NCBI RefSeq assembly: GCF_036014195.1
Contig: NZ_CP107918.1
Location: 1,364,001 to 1,428,000, forward strand
Length of the DNA stretch: 64,000 nt
Reading direction: 5' to 3'
From: Streptomyces sp. NBC_00442
GTDB taxonomy: Bacteria; Actinomycetota; Actinomycetes; Streptomycetales; Streptomycetaceae
The notes under the pieces are model-generated. The model did not search any database. It saw only the letters and a program-made list of their open reading frames with translations, and was not told the DNA's origin. The stretch's first letter is position 1. Each line of letters starts with the position of its first letter. Of this stretch, positions 19,177-30,009 are shown piece by piece. The translations under genes and the position numbers were made by a program.

Positions 19177-20601
19177 ATGCAGGCCGAGTACGAAGAGGTC
19201 ATGTCCGCGTACGGGGAGGCGGAGGGGAACCTTCGGGCGGGACGCTTCGCCGAGGCGCGGCGCGTCGCGCGTCGCGCGCTGGCCGAGGAGGGGCCCGACG
19301 CCCGGCTGTTCCTCGTGGTCGGCCGGGCCCACGCCGCCGAGAACGAGGACGATCACGACGACCGGGCGGAGGCGGCCTACCGCGAGGGCCTGGATGCCTT
19401 CCCGGACGACCTCGACCTCTTGGCCGCGTACGCCGAACTGTGCCTGGCCAGCGACTACATGGACCGCCCCGCCCGGCACCGGCGCGGTCCCGAACTGGCG
19501 CGCCGTGTAAGCGAGTTGGCGCCGGGATCGCCCCAGGCGCTGCGCGTCGAGCGGCGCGGGCCCGGCGTCCGGGGCCCGAAGCCGCCGTCGGCGTCGCGGA
19601 CCCAGCTGCACGACGCCCGCCACGTCCTGGCCGCCGTCGGCGACCCGGCAACGGCCGCCGCGCGGGCCAGGACCCAGGCCCAGGCCCGCCCCGAGGACGA
19701 CCGCCTCGCCGTGCTCGCCGAGACCCTCACCGCGCTCGACCGCCCAGGGCGCGCCCCGGCGCGCTGGGTGGTGCGGGCACCCCTGCGCACGGCACTGCTG
19801 CGCGGGGCCTGGTGCGTGGCCCTGCTCCTTGCCGTCCCGGCGCTGCACCTCTCCGCCTGGACGAGGCTCGCCGTCTTCGTGTTCCTCCCGGCGAGCCTTG
19901 CGGTCAACGCCCTCCTGCGCCGCGCCCGAGACCGAGCGGCCGCCCGCCCTCCGGCGCCCCCGGCCGACATCCCTGCCGCCCCGGCCTTCCCCGCCCTGCC
20001 GCCCGTCCCCGGGTACAGCCGCCGCGAACTGACGGCCGGCATCGCGATCCTCGCCGGCGTGGTGGCGGCGGCCGCGGTGTCGGGCATCTGGAGCTACCGG
20101 CAGTACGCCGCGTACCCGCACTACACGGTGTCGGCGCCCGACCGCCTCCAGGGGTTGGCGCGCCAGGACACGAGCCCGGCCCGCGTCCGCATCGAGAACG
20201 TGATCGACCCGATCATGGCGGGCAACGGCGGCCGGACATTCACCTACGTCTACGGGCCGGATCCCGACCGGCCCGCGCTCATGCTGTGGGGCGCGACAGG
20301 CGACTTCCACGATGCGACCGCCGACACACTGAGCAGCATTCAGCAGGTCGCCGGCGCGGCCGGCTACGTGGTGCACACGACGTGGACCGCCGATCCCGGC
20401 CGCCTCGGGGGATCCATGCGGTGCATGACGTACGACGTGGCCAACAGCCCGATGGTGAACTGCACATGGCTGGACAAGGGCAGCCTGGGCAGCGTGTACT
20501 TCGCCGACGAGGGCCGGCCCCGGGAGGCGGCTGCGGCGCTTGCCAGGTCGGCGCGGGAGGGCGTCCTGCACCTGGGGTCCGGCAGCGGCTCGGAGATCTG
20601 A
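19177..20601 (+). CDS. TPR-containing membrane protein of unknown function
   Basis: A 474-residue protein. Residues 1-190 are helical repeats of tetratricopeptide type (GNLRAGRFAEARRVARRALAEEGPDARLFLVVGRAHAAE, continuing DLDLLAAYAELCLASDYM). Two close hydrophobic spans follow around 205-245 and a single one near 285-305 (LTAGIAILAGVVAAAAVSGIW). The last 165 residues are a soluble, presumably extracellular domain that I do not recognise; it has two cysteines (MRCMTYD, MVNCTW). The start is the ATG at 19177 after GGGGTGGGG. It stands alone between long gaps. The architecture suggests a cytoplasmic protein-binding scaffold anchored to an outer domain. Confidence 0.75.
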   Translation: MQAEYEEVMSAYGEAEGNLRAGRFAEARRVARRALAEEGPDARLFLVVGRAHAAENEDDHDDRAEAAYREGLDAFPDDLDLLAAYAELCLASDYMDRPARHRRGPELARRVSELAPGSPQALRVERRGPGVRGPKPPSASRTQLHDARHVLAAVGDPATAAARARTQAQARPEDDRLAVLAETLTALDRPGRAPARWVVRAPLRTALLRGAWCVALLLAVPALHLSAWTRLAVFVFLPASLAVNALLRRARDRAAARPPAPPADIPAAPAFPALPPVPGYSRRELTAGIAILAGVVAAAAVSGIWSYRQYAAYPHYTVSAPDRLQGLARQDTSPARVRIENVIDPIMAGNGGRTFTYVYGPDPDRPALMLWGATGDFHDATADTLSSIQQVAGAAGYVVHTTWTADPGRLGGSMRCMTYDVANSPMVNCTWLDKGSLGSVYFADEGRPREAAAALARSAREGVLHLGSGSGSEI

Positions 20602-20783
20602 CCCGAGGCGAAAGCCGTCGAGCGCGCCCACGTTCGGTGTCGGCTCGGGCCGCTTCCCGCCGCCCGCCGCTCGTCACGCGGGCGCGGAGTCGCGACGCCG
20701 CCGCCGCTCCGAACGCCGGTGCCGACGCGTTCGCACGCACTGAGCCGTCCACGGCCGAGTACGCGAGCCGGACCCAGTTCACG

Positions 20784-23043
<2,260 letters not shown>

Positions 23044-23047
<4 letters not shown>

Positions 23048-24018
23048 GCCGGGCAGGGACGGCGGCGCCGGAGATACCCGCCGCGCGGACGGCGGCGCCC
23101 GAGAAGCCGGCCGCGGTGCCGGCCGCGGTGCCCAACTCGCCCGACGTGCCGTGGACCGAGGAGCTCCAGGGCCGCACGGTCGTCGTGAAGTTCGGCGGCA
23201 ACGCCATGGTGGACCCGGCGCTGCACCACCACTTCGCCCAGGACGTGGTGGACCTGTGGCACGCGGGGCTGCGGCCCGTCGTGGTGCACGGCGGCGGTCC
23301 CCAGATCAGCGCCCTGCTGGACCGGCTCGGCCTGGAGGTGCGCTTCGAGGCCGGGCTGCGGGTGACCACGCCGGAGACGATGGACGTCGCCCGCATGGTG
23401 CTCACCGGACGTGTCCAGCGGGAACTCGTCGGGGCCATCAACGCCCACGGGCCGCTCGCCGTGGGCCTGTCGGGCGAGGACGCGCACACGATGACCGCCG
23501 TGCGGCGGGCCGCCGTGGTGGACGGCCGGCCGGTGGACATCGGCCTGGTCGGTGACATCGTCGCCGTGGATCCCTCCACGATCGGCACGCTCCTCGAACA
23601 GGGCCGCATCCCCGTCGTCTCCCCCATCGCGCGCGGCGAGGACGGCCAGATCTACAACGTCAACGCCGACCTCGCGGCCTCGGCGCTGGCCGTCGCCCTC
23701 GGCGCGGACCGGCTGATGGTCATGACGGACGTCGAGGGTCTCTACGCGGACTGGCCGCACAGCACCGATGTCGTCGGCCGGCTGACCGCGGCCGAACTGG
23801 CCGCCCTGCTACCGCGGTTGGCGAGCGGCATGCTGCCCAAGATGGAGGGCTGCCTGCGGGCGGTCCGAGCCGGGGTGGGCCGCGCGCAGGTCATCGACGG
23901 CCGGGTGCCGCACGCACTGCTGCGCGGCCTGTTCGCCGAGGACGCACCCGGCACCACGGTGGTGCCGGACGAAGAGGGCGGGCCCCCGGGGCCCGTCGCC
24001 CAGGAGGACGGCGCGTGA
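23044..24018 (+). CDS. argB: acetylglutamate kinase with Ala/Pro-rich N-terminal extension
   Basis: A 324-residue kinase, second step of the acetylated ornithine pathway. The amino-acid-kinase fold begins at [11 protein letters not shown] (about residue 43) and continues with [10 protein letters not shown], the substrate loop and YNVNADLAA. The GTG at 23044 overlaps the argJ stop. Residues 2-36 are an extra tail rich in Ala and Pro with an imperfect repeat ([18 protein letters not shown]); I do not expect this in standard ArgB. It may be a linker or a fusion relic. Other in-frame starts before the core are possible but break the GTGA coupling seen throughout this operon. Confidence 0.95.
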
Positions 24019-25217
24019 CCGCCGACAGCACGACCACGCTCACCGAGCGCTGGCGCGCGGTGATGATGGACACCTACGGCACCCCGCCGCTTGCGCTGGT
24101 CAAGGGCGAGGGCAGCACGGTGTGGGACGAGGCGGGCCACACCTATACGGACTTCACCGGCGGGATCGCGGTCAACGCGCTCGGGCACGCCCACCCCGGC
24201 CTGGTCGCCGCCGTCGTGGCTCAGGCGACGCGCCTCGGCCACGTGTCGAACCTGTTCGTCGCGGAGCCGCCGGTCGCCCTCGCCGAGCGGCTCCTGAACC
24301 TTCTGGGCAGGCCGGGCCGGGTGTTCTTCGCCAACTCGGGCGCCGAGGCCGTCGAGGCCGCGTTCAAGATCGCCCGCAGGACCGGGCGCCCTCATCTCGT
24401 CGCGGCCGAGGGCGGTTTCCACGGGCGCACCATGGGGGCGCTCGCCCTCACCGGCCAGCCGGCCAAGCAGGCGCCGTTCACGCCGCTGCCCCCGGAGGTC
24501 ACCCACGTCCCCTACGGCGACGCGCAGGCACTGCGCGCCGCCGTCACGGAGCGCACGGCGGCGGTCGTCCTCGAACCGGTGCAGGGCGAGGCCGGCGTGC
24601 TCCCGGCCCCCGCGGGCTATGTGCGGGCCGCCCGCGAGATCACCCGGGCGACGGGCACCCTGCTGGTGCTCGACGAGGTGCAGACCGGGATCGGCCGCAC
24701 CGGCCACTGGTTCGCGCACCAGGCGGAGCCGGGCGCGGACCCCGACGTGATCACCCTCGCCAAGGGCCTCGGCGGCGGCCTGCCGATCGGCGCCACGGTC
24801 GCCTTCGGCGCCGCCGCGGACCTGCTGACCCCGGGTCAGCACGGCTCCACCTTCGGCGGCAGCCCGATCGCGTGCGCGGCCGGCCTTTCCGTCCTCGACG
24901 CGATCGAGAAGGAGGAGCTGCTCCCCCACGTCGCGCGGGTGGGCGACCGTCTGCGCGGGGGCGTCGCCGGGCTGGGCCACCCCTTGGTCCGCGAGGTGCG
25001 GGGAGCGGGGCTGCTCCTGGGCATCGTGCTCGCCGAGCCGCTCGCGGCGCGGGTCCAACGGGCCGCGCAGGACGCCGGGTTCCTCGTGAACGCGGCCGGA
25101 CCCGCGGTCGTACGCCTCGCGCCCGCCCTCAACGTACCCATGGAGCGGGCCGACGCCCTCGTGGCGGCGCTGCCCGCGATCCTCGACGCCTCGTACGCCG
25201 CCGGGGGCGCGGCCTGA
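24015..25217 (+). CDS. argD: acetylornithine aminotransferase
   Basis: A 400-residue class III PLP aminotransferase that makes N-acetylornithine from the semialdehyde and glutamate. The Schiff-base lysine is K250 in [11 protein letters not shown]. The cofactor motifs [15 protein letters not shown] and [15 protein letters not shown] are intact. The GTG at 24015 overlaps the argB stop (GTGA), so all four genes are coupled. A very strong hairpin follows at 25224-25289. No argR gene follows, unlike the common Streptomyces argCJBDR order. Confidence 0.96.
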   Translation: MTADSTTTLTERWRAVMMDTYGTPPLALVKGEGSTVWDEAGHTYTDFTGGIAVNALGHAHPGLVAAVVAQATRLGHVSNLFVAEPPVALAERLLNLLGRPGRVFFANSGAEAVEAAFKIARRTGRPHLVAAEGGFHGRTMGALALTGQPAKQAPFTPLPPEVTHVPYGDAQALRAAVTERTAAVVLEPVQGEAGVLPAPAGYVRAAREITRATGTLLVLDEVQTGIGRTGHWFAHQAEPGADPDVITLAKGLGGGLPIGATVAFGAAADLLTPGQHGSTFGGSPIACAAGLSVLDAIEKEELLPHVARVGDRLRGGVAGLGHPLVREVRGAGLLLGIVLAEPLAARVQRAAQDAGFLVNAAGPAVVRLAPALNVPMERADALVAALPAILDASYAAGGAA

Positions 25218-25223
25218 TCCAGC

Positions 25224-25289
25224 GCGGGGCGGGAACGTGGAAGGGGCGGGTTCCGTGGTGGACCCGCCCCTTCCACGTTCCCGCCCCGC
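25224..25289. terminator. 28-bp perfect hairpin, bidirectional terminator
   Basis: Arms 25224-25251 and 25262-25289 are perfectly complementary over 28 bp around a 10-nt loop. It lies between the convergent ends of argD and the GNAT gene, so it likely terminates both. The arm length is unusual. Confidence 0.9.
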
Positions 25290-25294
25290 GGGCT

Positions 25295-25822
25295 CTACAG
25301 CGTGCGGGCCAGGACGCGTGCGCCACGGCCGGGGTCCAGGGTCCGCGCCCAGGCGGCCGGGGCGAGGTCCGCCCGGGAGAGCACGAAGCCGTGGCCGAGG
25401 AAGAGCCGGCCGCTCCCGGTCGTCGCGGTGAACAGCATCGTCAGCGCGCGGCCGCGCGCGCGGGCGAACGCGGCCTCCAGCAGACGGCCGCCCATCCCTG
25501 AGCCCTGCCGGTGCTCGGCGACGCAGAAGTTGTAGAGGACGCCGTCCGAGGAGTGCCGGCTCAGCCCGAGGCTGCCTTCGACGGTTCCGTCGGCGGCCTG
25601 GGCGACGAGGAAGTCGGACGCCCGGGAGAGGTACAGGGCCAGGGGGCGTTCGCGAAGCGCGCCCGTGCGGACGAACGGCCGGGAGAGGGCGGCCAGCGCG
25701 GGTCCGTCGCTCTCGCGCGCCGGCCGTATCAGGAATCCCGCCGATTCCCGCCGTCGCGCGGCGGGGGCCGGGTGCGACAGCAGCGCGGTGAGGGCGGCAG
25801 GGGGCAGGGTGGCCGTGGTCAA
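25295..25822 (-). CDS. GNAT acetyltransferase resembling short N-acetylglutamate synthase
   Basis: A 175-residue GNAT-fold protein. The acetyl-CoA loop is VAEHRQGSGMGGRLLEAAF, and the C-terminal strand reads FTATTGSGRLFLGHGFVL. The spacing (RPLALYLSRASDFLVA then LYNFCVAEHRQGSG) is like that of the short ArgA enzymes of actinobacteria. The likely start is a TTG at 25822 preceded by AAGGA. It is convergent with argD and sits between the arg operon and the MbtH gene, so a role in priming N-acetylglutamate for ornithine supply is plausible; modification of another amine is the alternative. Two copies of a 30-bp repeat lie 130-190 bp upstream. Confidence 0.7.
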   Translation of the reverse strand: MTTATLPPAALTALLSHPAPAARRRESAGFLIRPARESDGPALAALSRPFVRTGALRERPLALYLSRASDFLVAQAADGTVEGSLGLSRHSSDGVLYNFCVAEHRQGSGMGGRLLEAAFARARGRALTMLFTATTGSGRLFLGHGFVLSRADLAPAAWARTLDPGRGARVLARTL

Positions 25823-25950
25823 GGCGTTCCTTCTTCGGGTCGTACCGTGCGCGGGCGCGGGGCGTTCCCGGACCAGGTCCGGGACGGCGGCGGTGTGCCG
25901 GCCGGCCCTGCGCGACGATGGGAGCAGGGGTGCCTACCTGGCCCGGGGGG

Positions 25951-26011
25951 CGAGTCGGGTGCGCGGCAGACCCACAACTGCCGAGTCGGGTGCGCGGCGG
26001 ACCCACAACTG
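25951..26011. repeat. tandem 30-bp direct repeat, two copies
   Basis: Two copies (25951-25980 and 25982-26011) differ at a single base and are separated by 1 bp, giving a 31-bp period or about three helical turns. Each begins CGAGTCGGGTGCGCGGC and ends CCCACAACTG. They lie upstream of the GNAT gene and could be a cooperative binding site. Confidence 0.7.
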
Positions 26012-26066
26012 GGTTGCACGGAAATGATGGTGACGTACTGTCACATACGAGCTGGCCCTGCGCCAC

Positions 26067-26333
26067 TCACCCGCACGGACGCCCGGGATAGGCGTCGGTC
26101 TCCGGGGTCCCCGCCTCGCGCAACCGGCGTATCACCTCGTCGAGGACCCTCCCGTCCGCCGCGTCCACGTCGTCCCCGTCGTACGGGATGTTGAACTCCC
26201 GGTCGAAGATGACGGTTTCGAAGGGCCGTCGGGACACGCCCGTGGCCCGGTGCCAGAGCACCCAGCGGGTCGGGGCGTCGGGCGACTCCCACAGCGGGGA
26301 GAGACGTTCCAGGGTGTCCGTCAGGTCGCTCAC
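26067..26333 (-). CDS. small conserved-looking protein of unknown function in the MbtH transcription unit
   Basis: An 88-residue acidic protein with no signal peptide or membrane span. The GTG at 26333 has a good ribosome site (AAGGAAAGCT). It lies 66 bp downstream of the MbtH gene on the same strand, so it is probably co-transcribed under the cchJ/cchK iron box. It contains WVLWHRATGVSRRPFETVIFDREF, then an acidic stretch PYDGDDVDAADG and a C-terminal helix. I do not recognise a family. Confidence 0.55.
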   Translation of the reverse strand: MSDLTDTLERLSPLWESPDAPTRWVLWHRATGVSRRPFETVIFDREFNIPYDGDDVDAADGRVLDEVIRRLREAGTPETDAYPGRPCG

Positions 26334-26399
26334 AGCTTTCCTTCCTCCGTTGCTTCCGGGCCTTCGGGCGCACCGGCGGCGGCGCCGGTGCGCCCGCGG

Positions 26400-26612
26400 T
26401 CAGGCGTCCGCGGCCGTCGCGAGGGAGCGCGGGCGCAGGTCGGTCCAGTTCGACTCGACGAACTCCAGGCACGCGTCGCGGCTCGCCTCCTCCTTCGCGA
26501 CCGTCCACCCTCCGGGGACCACCGCGAAGGACGGCCACAGGGAGTGCTGGCCCTCGTCGTTCACGAGGACGAGGAAGCGGCCGTCGGCGTCGTCGAACGG
26601 GTTGGTGCTCAT
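26400..26612 (-). CDS. cchK: MbtH-like NRPS accessory protein
   Basis: A 70-residue MbtH protein. These bind adenylation domains of NRPSs and promote their folding and activity. The signature is intact: [24 protein letters not shown] and a C-terminal WTDLRP. The start is the ATG at 26612 after GGAGGAC. The 125-bp region to the divergent cchJ contains an iron box. In the coelichelin cluster of S. coelicolor the MbtH protein is CchK; position and company match. Confidence 0.96.
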   Translation of the reverse strand: MSTNPFDDADGRFLVLVNDEGQHSLWPSFAVVPGGWTVAKEEASRDACLEFVESNWTDLRPRSLATAADA

Positions 26613-26736
26613 GCGGGGGTCCTCCTGGAGCCCGGGAGCGGCCCGCGGCCCGGGTGCGGGCGCACTTCCGGGCGGCAAGGGCCGCGCCCATGGGGGTGGT
26701 TGGTCTGGACGAGGTCGGCCATCCGGCGAGCCACGC

Positions 26737-26755
26737 TTAGGTTAGGCTCACCTTA
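26737..26755. promoter_or_regulatory. iron box between cchK and cchJ
   Basis: TTAGGTTAGGCTCACCTTA matches 17 of 19 positions of the DmdR box. It lies 45 bp before cchJ and about 125 bp before the divergent cchK, so it can serve both promoters. Confidence 0.85.
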
Positions 26756-26799
26756 TCGTGAGCCTAGCGTTTCCCCTTCGTCCTCACAAGGAGGCACCG

Positions 26800-27945
26800 A
26801 TGCACGCATCCCGACCACGGCCGGGGAGCCCGGACACAGCCGGCGTCACGTCCGGTTCCCCGGCCGGCCAGGAGAGCCCGTTCGGCGCCTTCGGCCTGCC
26901 CGGTGCGCCCGGCACCGATGCGTTCCGGTCGGCGGCGGCTCCCGCTTTCGTGCCGTCCGGCGACGGTGGCTGGACCGCCCTGTTCCGGTGGCGGGGCGGC
27001 CCGGCGGCCGTGGAGTTCGAGAGCTGGTCGGATCCGGTGCCGCTGACGCGGTGGCGCGACACGGACTGCTGGTACGCCGAGGTGCGCATGCCCGCCCGGC
27101 TCCGCGTGACCTACCAATTCCGTACGGACGACGGCTCGTACGCCGATCCGTACAACCCGGTCGGCGCCGGCGGCGAGCGGTCCGTCGCCGCCACCCCGGA
27201 CGCCCCGCCGCAGCCGCACTGGCCGGCCGTCGACGCGTCCGACGTGCTGCCCCTGCCCCGCGCCCGCGTCCGCTGGGCCAGTGCGCGCCTTGGTGGACGG
27301 CGCACCGTACGGCTCCATCCGGTGGGCGGCGGCGGGCCGGTGGTGCTGCTGCTCGACGGGGACGACTGGCTCCATCTGCACCCGGCGATGACCGCGTTCG
27401 ACGCCGCCTACGACGCGGGCGAGATGCCCCCGGCCACGCTGGTCTTCGTGCCGGCCAAGGACCGGCTCGCCGAGTTCGGGTGCCGCCCCGCGTGGTGGGA
27501 GGCGGTACGCGACGAGCTGCTGCCGTTGCTCGCGGAGGCCGATGTGCCTCTGGACGTGACGACGTTGGTGGTCGCCGGGCAGAGCCTGGGCGGCCTGAGC
27601 GCGATGTACGCGGCGCTGGAGTTCCCGGAGCTGGTGAACCGCGTCGCCTGCCAGTCGCCGTCGTTGTGGTGGTCGCCCGGGGCCGAGGAGCTGGCCGATC
27701 CGCTGGGCGCTCCCGTCGGCGGCGCCATCGCGGCGAGGCTGCGCGAGCGTCCCGCCCCGGCGGGGCTGCGGGTCGCCTTCGACCTGGGCGAGCACGAGAC
27801 GCGCATGCGGCCGCATTGCGAACTGGTCGAGTCCCTGACCGAGCGGGCGGGTGCCACCGTACGGATCTCGCGGTCGGCGGCGGGCCACGACCGGGCGGGG
27901 TGGCGGCAGGCGCTGCTCAGGGATGTCGCCTGGGCGTTGGCCTGA
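26800..27945 (+). CDS. cchJ: siderophore esterase (enterochelin esterase family)
   Basis: A 381-residue alpha/beta hydrolase of the Fes/IroE family. It has an N-terminal beta-sandwich domain (about residues 30-150). The hydrolase domain carries the nucleophile motif VVAGQSLGGLSAMY and a late SAAGHDRAGW that supplies the histidine. The ATG at 26800 follows AAGGAGG. In the coelichelin cluster the equivalent CchJ is proposed to act on the finished siderophore or on the NRPS-bound peptide, since CchH has no thioesterase. No signal peptide is seen, so it acts in the cytoplasm. Confidence 0.92.
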   Translation: MHASRPRPGSPDTAGVTSGSPAGQESPFGAFGLPGAPGTDAFRSAAAPAFVPSGDGGWTALFRWRGGPAAVEFESWSDPVPLTRWRDTDCWYAEVRMPARLRVTYQFRTDDGSYADPYNPVGAGGERSVAATPDAPPQPHWPAVDASDVLPLPRARVRWASARLGGRRTVRLHPVGGGGPVVLLLDGDDWLHLHPAMTAFDAAYDAGEMPPATLVFVPAKDRLAEFGCRPAWWEAVRDELLPLLAEADVPLDVTTLVVAGQSLGGLSAMYAALEFPELVNRVACQSPSLWWSPGAEELADPLGAPVGGAIAARLRERPAPAGLRVAFDLGEHETRMRPHCELVESLTERAGATVRISRSAAGHDRAGWRQALLRDVAWALA

Positions 27946-28000
27946 CCGGCGGCCACGCCCGGGGGTGACACCGGGTCCGGGGACCGGCAACCCCCTTTAC

Positions 28001-28160
28001 GTCTGCGGACCGTGCCCGGCTGGTCGCGCAGTTCCCCGCCCCTCAACCCGCCTTCGTGTGCGGACCGTGCCCGCGTCCCGCGCAGGTCCCCGCGCCCCTG
28101 AAAACCCCGGTTCGCCTGCGGACCGTGCCCGTTTCTCGCGCAGGTCCCCGCGCCCCTTGG
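28001..28160. repeat. three tandem copies of a Streptomyces intergenic repeat
   Basis: Three units start at about 28001, 28056 and 28115, each containing TGCGGACCGTGCCCG followed by CGCGCAG-TCCCCG. This element type is scattered widely in Streptomyces intergenic DNA. The whole 27946-28305 gap has no gene; after the repeats comes a small GGGGC-GGA-GCCCC hairpin (28271-28283) close to the cchI stop that may help termination. Confidence 0.65.
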
Positions 28161-28305
28161 GTACTCGGTGCCGGGCAGCATGCACATCCTCGGCCCGTCA
28201 TGGGGGTCCCCCTGCCCTTAATGCCTTGGGGAGATCGAGGACGAGCGCCCTCAAGGCGCGAACGGGGTCTGGGGCGGAGCCCCGGGGGCCTGGCGGCGAT
28301 CCCGG

Positions 28306-30009
28306 CTACCGCGTCACCGCCAGGCCGTACGCCTCGTCGTTGGCCAGCAGCTTGCGGTGGGTGCCCTCGGCCGTGACGACTCCCTCGTCCACGACGATGA
28401 CCCGGTCGGCGGCGTCGAGCAGGGCCGGACTGCTGGTGATCACGACGGTGGTGCGGCCCCGGCGCAGCTCGGCGATGTTGCGGGCGATGAGCTGCTCGGT
28501 GACCGCGTCGACCGCCGTCGTCGGGTCGCGCAGCACGAGGACGTCCGTGTCGGCGGCCAACGCCCTTGCCAGGGACAGCCGTTGGCGCTGCCCTCCCGAG
28601 AGGTTGGAGCCGCGGTCGCGCACCTCGTAGTCGAGTCCCTCGCGGTGCAGGGCCACGACATCGGTGAGCAGGGACGCCTCGACCGCCTCGGGCAGCGTCC
28701 GGCTCGTGCCCGACGGGTCGATGTTGGAGCGGAGCGTGCCGGCGAAGATCTCCCCGTCGTACGGGTTCACCAGGATGTGCTCGCGGACCGAGTCGACCGA
28801 GAGGCCCGCGAGCTGCCGCCCGCCGACCCGCACCACGCCCTCGTAGGCCTCCGGTGGGACCCGCACCGCCAGGATCGAGGCGAGGTCGGCCGCCGCACGC
28901 GGCTGATAGGCCGCGATCGCCGTGAACTCACCCGCGGGGACGCGGAACTTCAGCCCCCGCAAAGTCCCGTACCGGACGCAGTCCAGCTCCAGGTCACCGC
29001 CCGGCTCGGCGCGCTCCGCGCCCGCGGCCGCCACCGGTGGCGCGGACAGCACCAGGGCCATCCGCTCGGCGGACGCGCGCGCCATCATCACGTACTTCGG
29101 CATGTCCGAGAACTGCTTCAGCGGCTCCATGATGAACTGCGCCAGGCCCACGGCCATGACGAGCTGGCCCACGTCGATCCGCCCGTCGAAGGCGAGCCAG
29201 CCGGCCGTCAGGGTCACCGAGACCGCGAGGATCGCGTTGAGACCCAGCGCGGTGCCCGCGTAGACGCCGTTCACCCGGGCGACGGTGACCGACTGCTCCT
29301 TCGCCTCCGTGCTGACCTTCCGGTAGGACCGGAACGCCGCGTGGTTGCCGCCGAAGCCGTGCAGCGGGCGCAGGCCGGTGATCAGGTCGGCGACCTTCGC
29401 ACCCGCGCGGGCCACCCGGGCCTGCTGCTCCTTGGTGCTGCTGCCGATCCGCCGGGACATCAGGCTGAGCACCGAGAGGATCGCGACGGTCCCCGCCATG
29501 ACGAGCAGCCCGAGCCCGGGGCTCGCCATGCCGAGCGCGACCGCGGCGATGAGCAGCGAGATCATCGAGCTGATGAGGATCGGCACCACCTCCACGATGT
29601 CGGCGGTCTGGTCGGCGTCCTCGGTGGCGATGGTCAGCACCTCGCCGGATTTCAGACCGGTGTCCCGGGCCACCGGCTGGAGGCCGCAGGCCGCGACCCG
29701 CACCCTCCAGCGGTGGGCCTCGGTGGTGTTGGCCCTCTGCAGGATGCGCATGCCGAACCGCCACGACAGGGACACCGTCGTGATGATCACGGCGAGCGCA
29801 CCGATCGACAGGCCGAGCGACGCGCTGCTCCGCTCGCGCATCGTGTGCTCGACGATCAGCCCGAGCGCGATCGGGAAGGCGGTCTCACCGGCCTGGTAGA
29901 GGCCCATCAGGAGGGTGCCCCAGACCATGGCGCCGACGTTGCGGCGTATCGCCGTCCGGAGGACGGCGGATCCCGGGCGGCGGGATCGCTGGGCGTCAGG
30001 AGTTGTCAT
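28306..30009 (-). CDS. cchI: ABC exporter half-transporter with degenerate ATP site
   Basis: A 567-residue type I exporter: six transmembrane helices (about residues 20-310) and a C-terminal nucleotide-binding domain. That domain is abnormal. The Walker A region reads [10 protein letters not shown] (367-375, no Gly-Lys-Ser), Walker B reads LVLRDP (R494-D495 where Asp-Glu are expected) and the switch His is Ser. The signature LSGGQRQR (470-477) is perfect. This fits a heterodimer with CchG, which has the opposite pattern. The start is the ATG at 30009, overlapping the end of cchH by 14 nt. In coelichelin clusters CchI and CchG are the proposed siderophore exporters. Confidence 0.9.
   Translation of the reverse strand: MTTPDAQRSRRPGSAVLRTAIRRNVGAMVWGTLLMGLYQAGETAFPIALGLIVEHTMRERSSASLGLSIGALAVIITTVSLSWRFGMRILQRANTTEAHRWRVRVAACGLQPVARDTGLKSGEVLTIATEDADQTADIVEVVPILISSMISLLIAAVALGMASPGLGLLVMAGTVAILSVLSLMSRRIGSSTKEQQARVARAGAKVADLITGLRPLHGFGGNHAAFRSYRKVSTEAKEQSVTVARVNGVYAGTALGLNAILAVSVTLTAGWLAFDGRIDVGQLVMAVGLAQFIMEPLKQFSDMPKYVMMARASAERMALVLSAPPVAAAGAERAEPGGDLELDCVRYGTLRGLKFRVPAGEFTAIAAYQPRAAADLASILAVRVPPEAYEGVVRVGGRQLAGLSVDSVREHILVNPYDGEIFAGTLRSNIDPSGTSRTLPEAVEASLLTDVVALHREGLDYEVRDRGSNLSGGQRQRLSLARALAADTDVLVLRDPTTAVDAVTEQLIARNIAELRRGRTTVVITSSPALLDAADRVIVVDEGVVTAEGTHRKLLANDEAYGLAVTR

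Noticed and set aside
25951..26011. CRISPR array
   Set aside because: Only two copies with a 1-bp gap; no spacers and no cas genes.
25819..26019. A 66-codon frame that contains the tandem repeat and ends at the GNAT start, like a leader peptide
   Set aside because: Pro/Arg-rich, no convincing ribosome site, and the repeat explains the repeated residues. Treated as non-coding.
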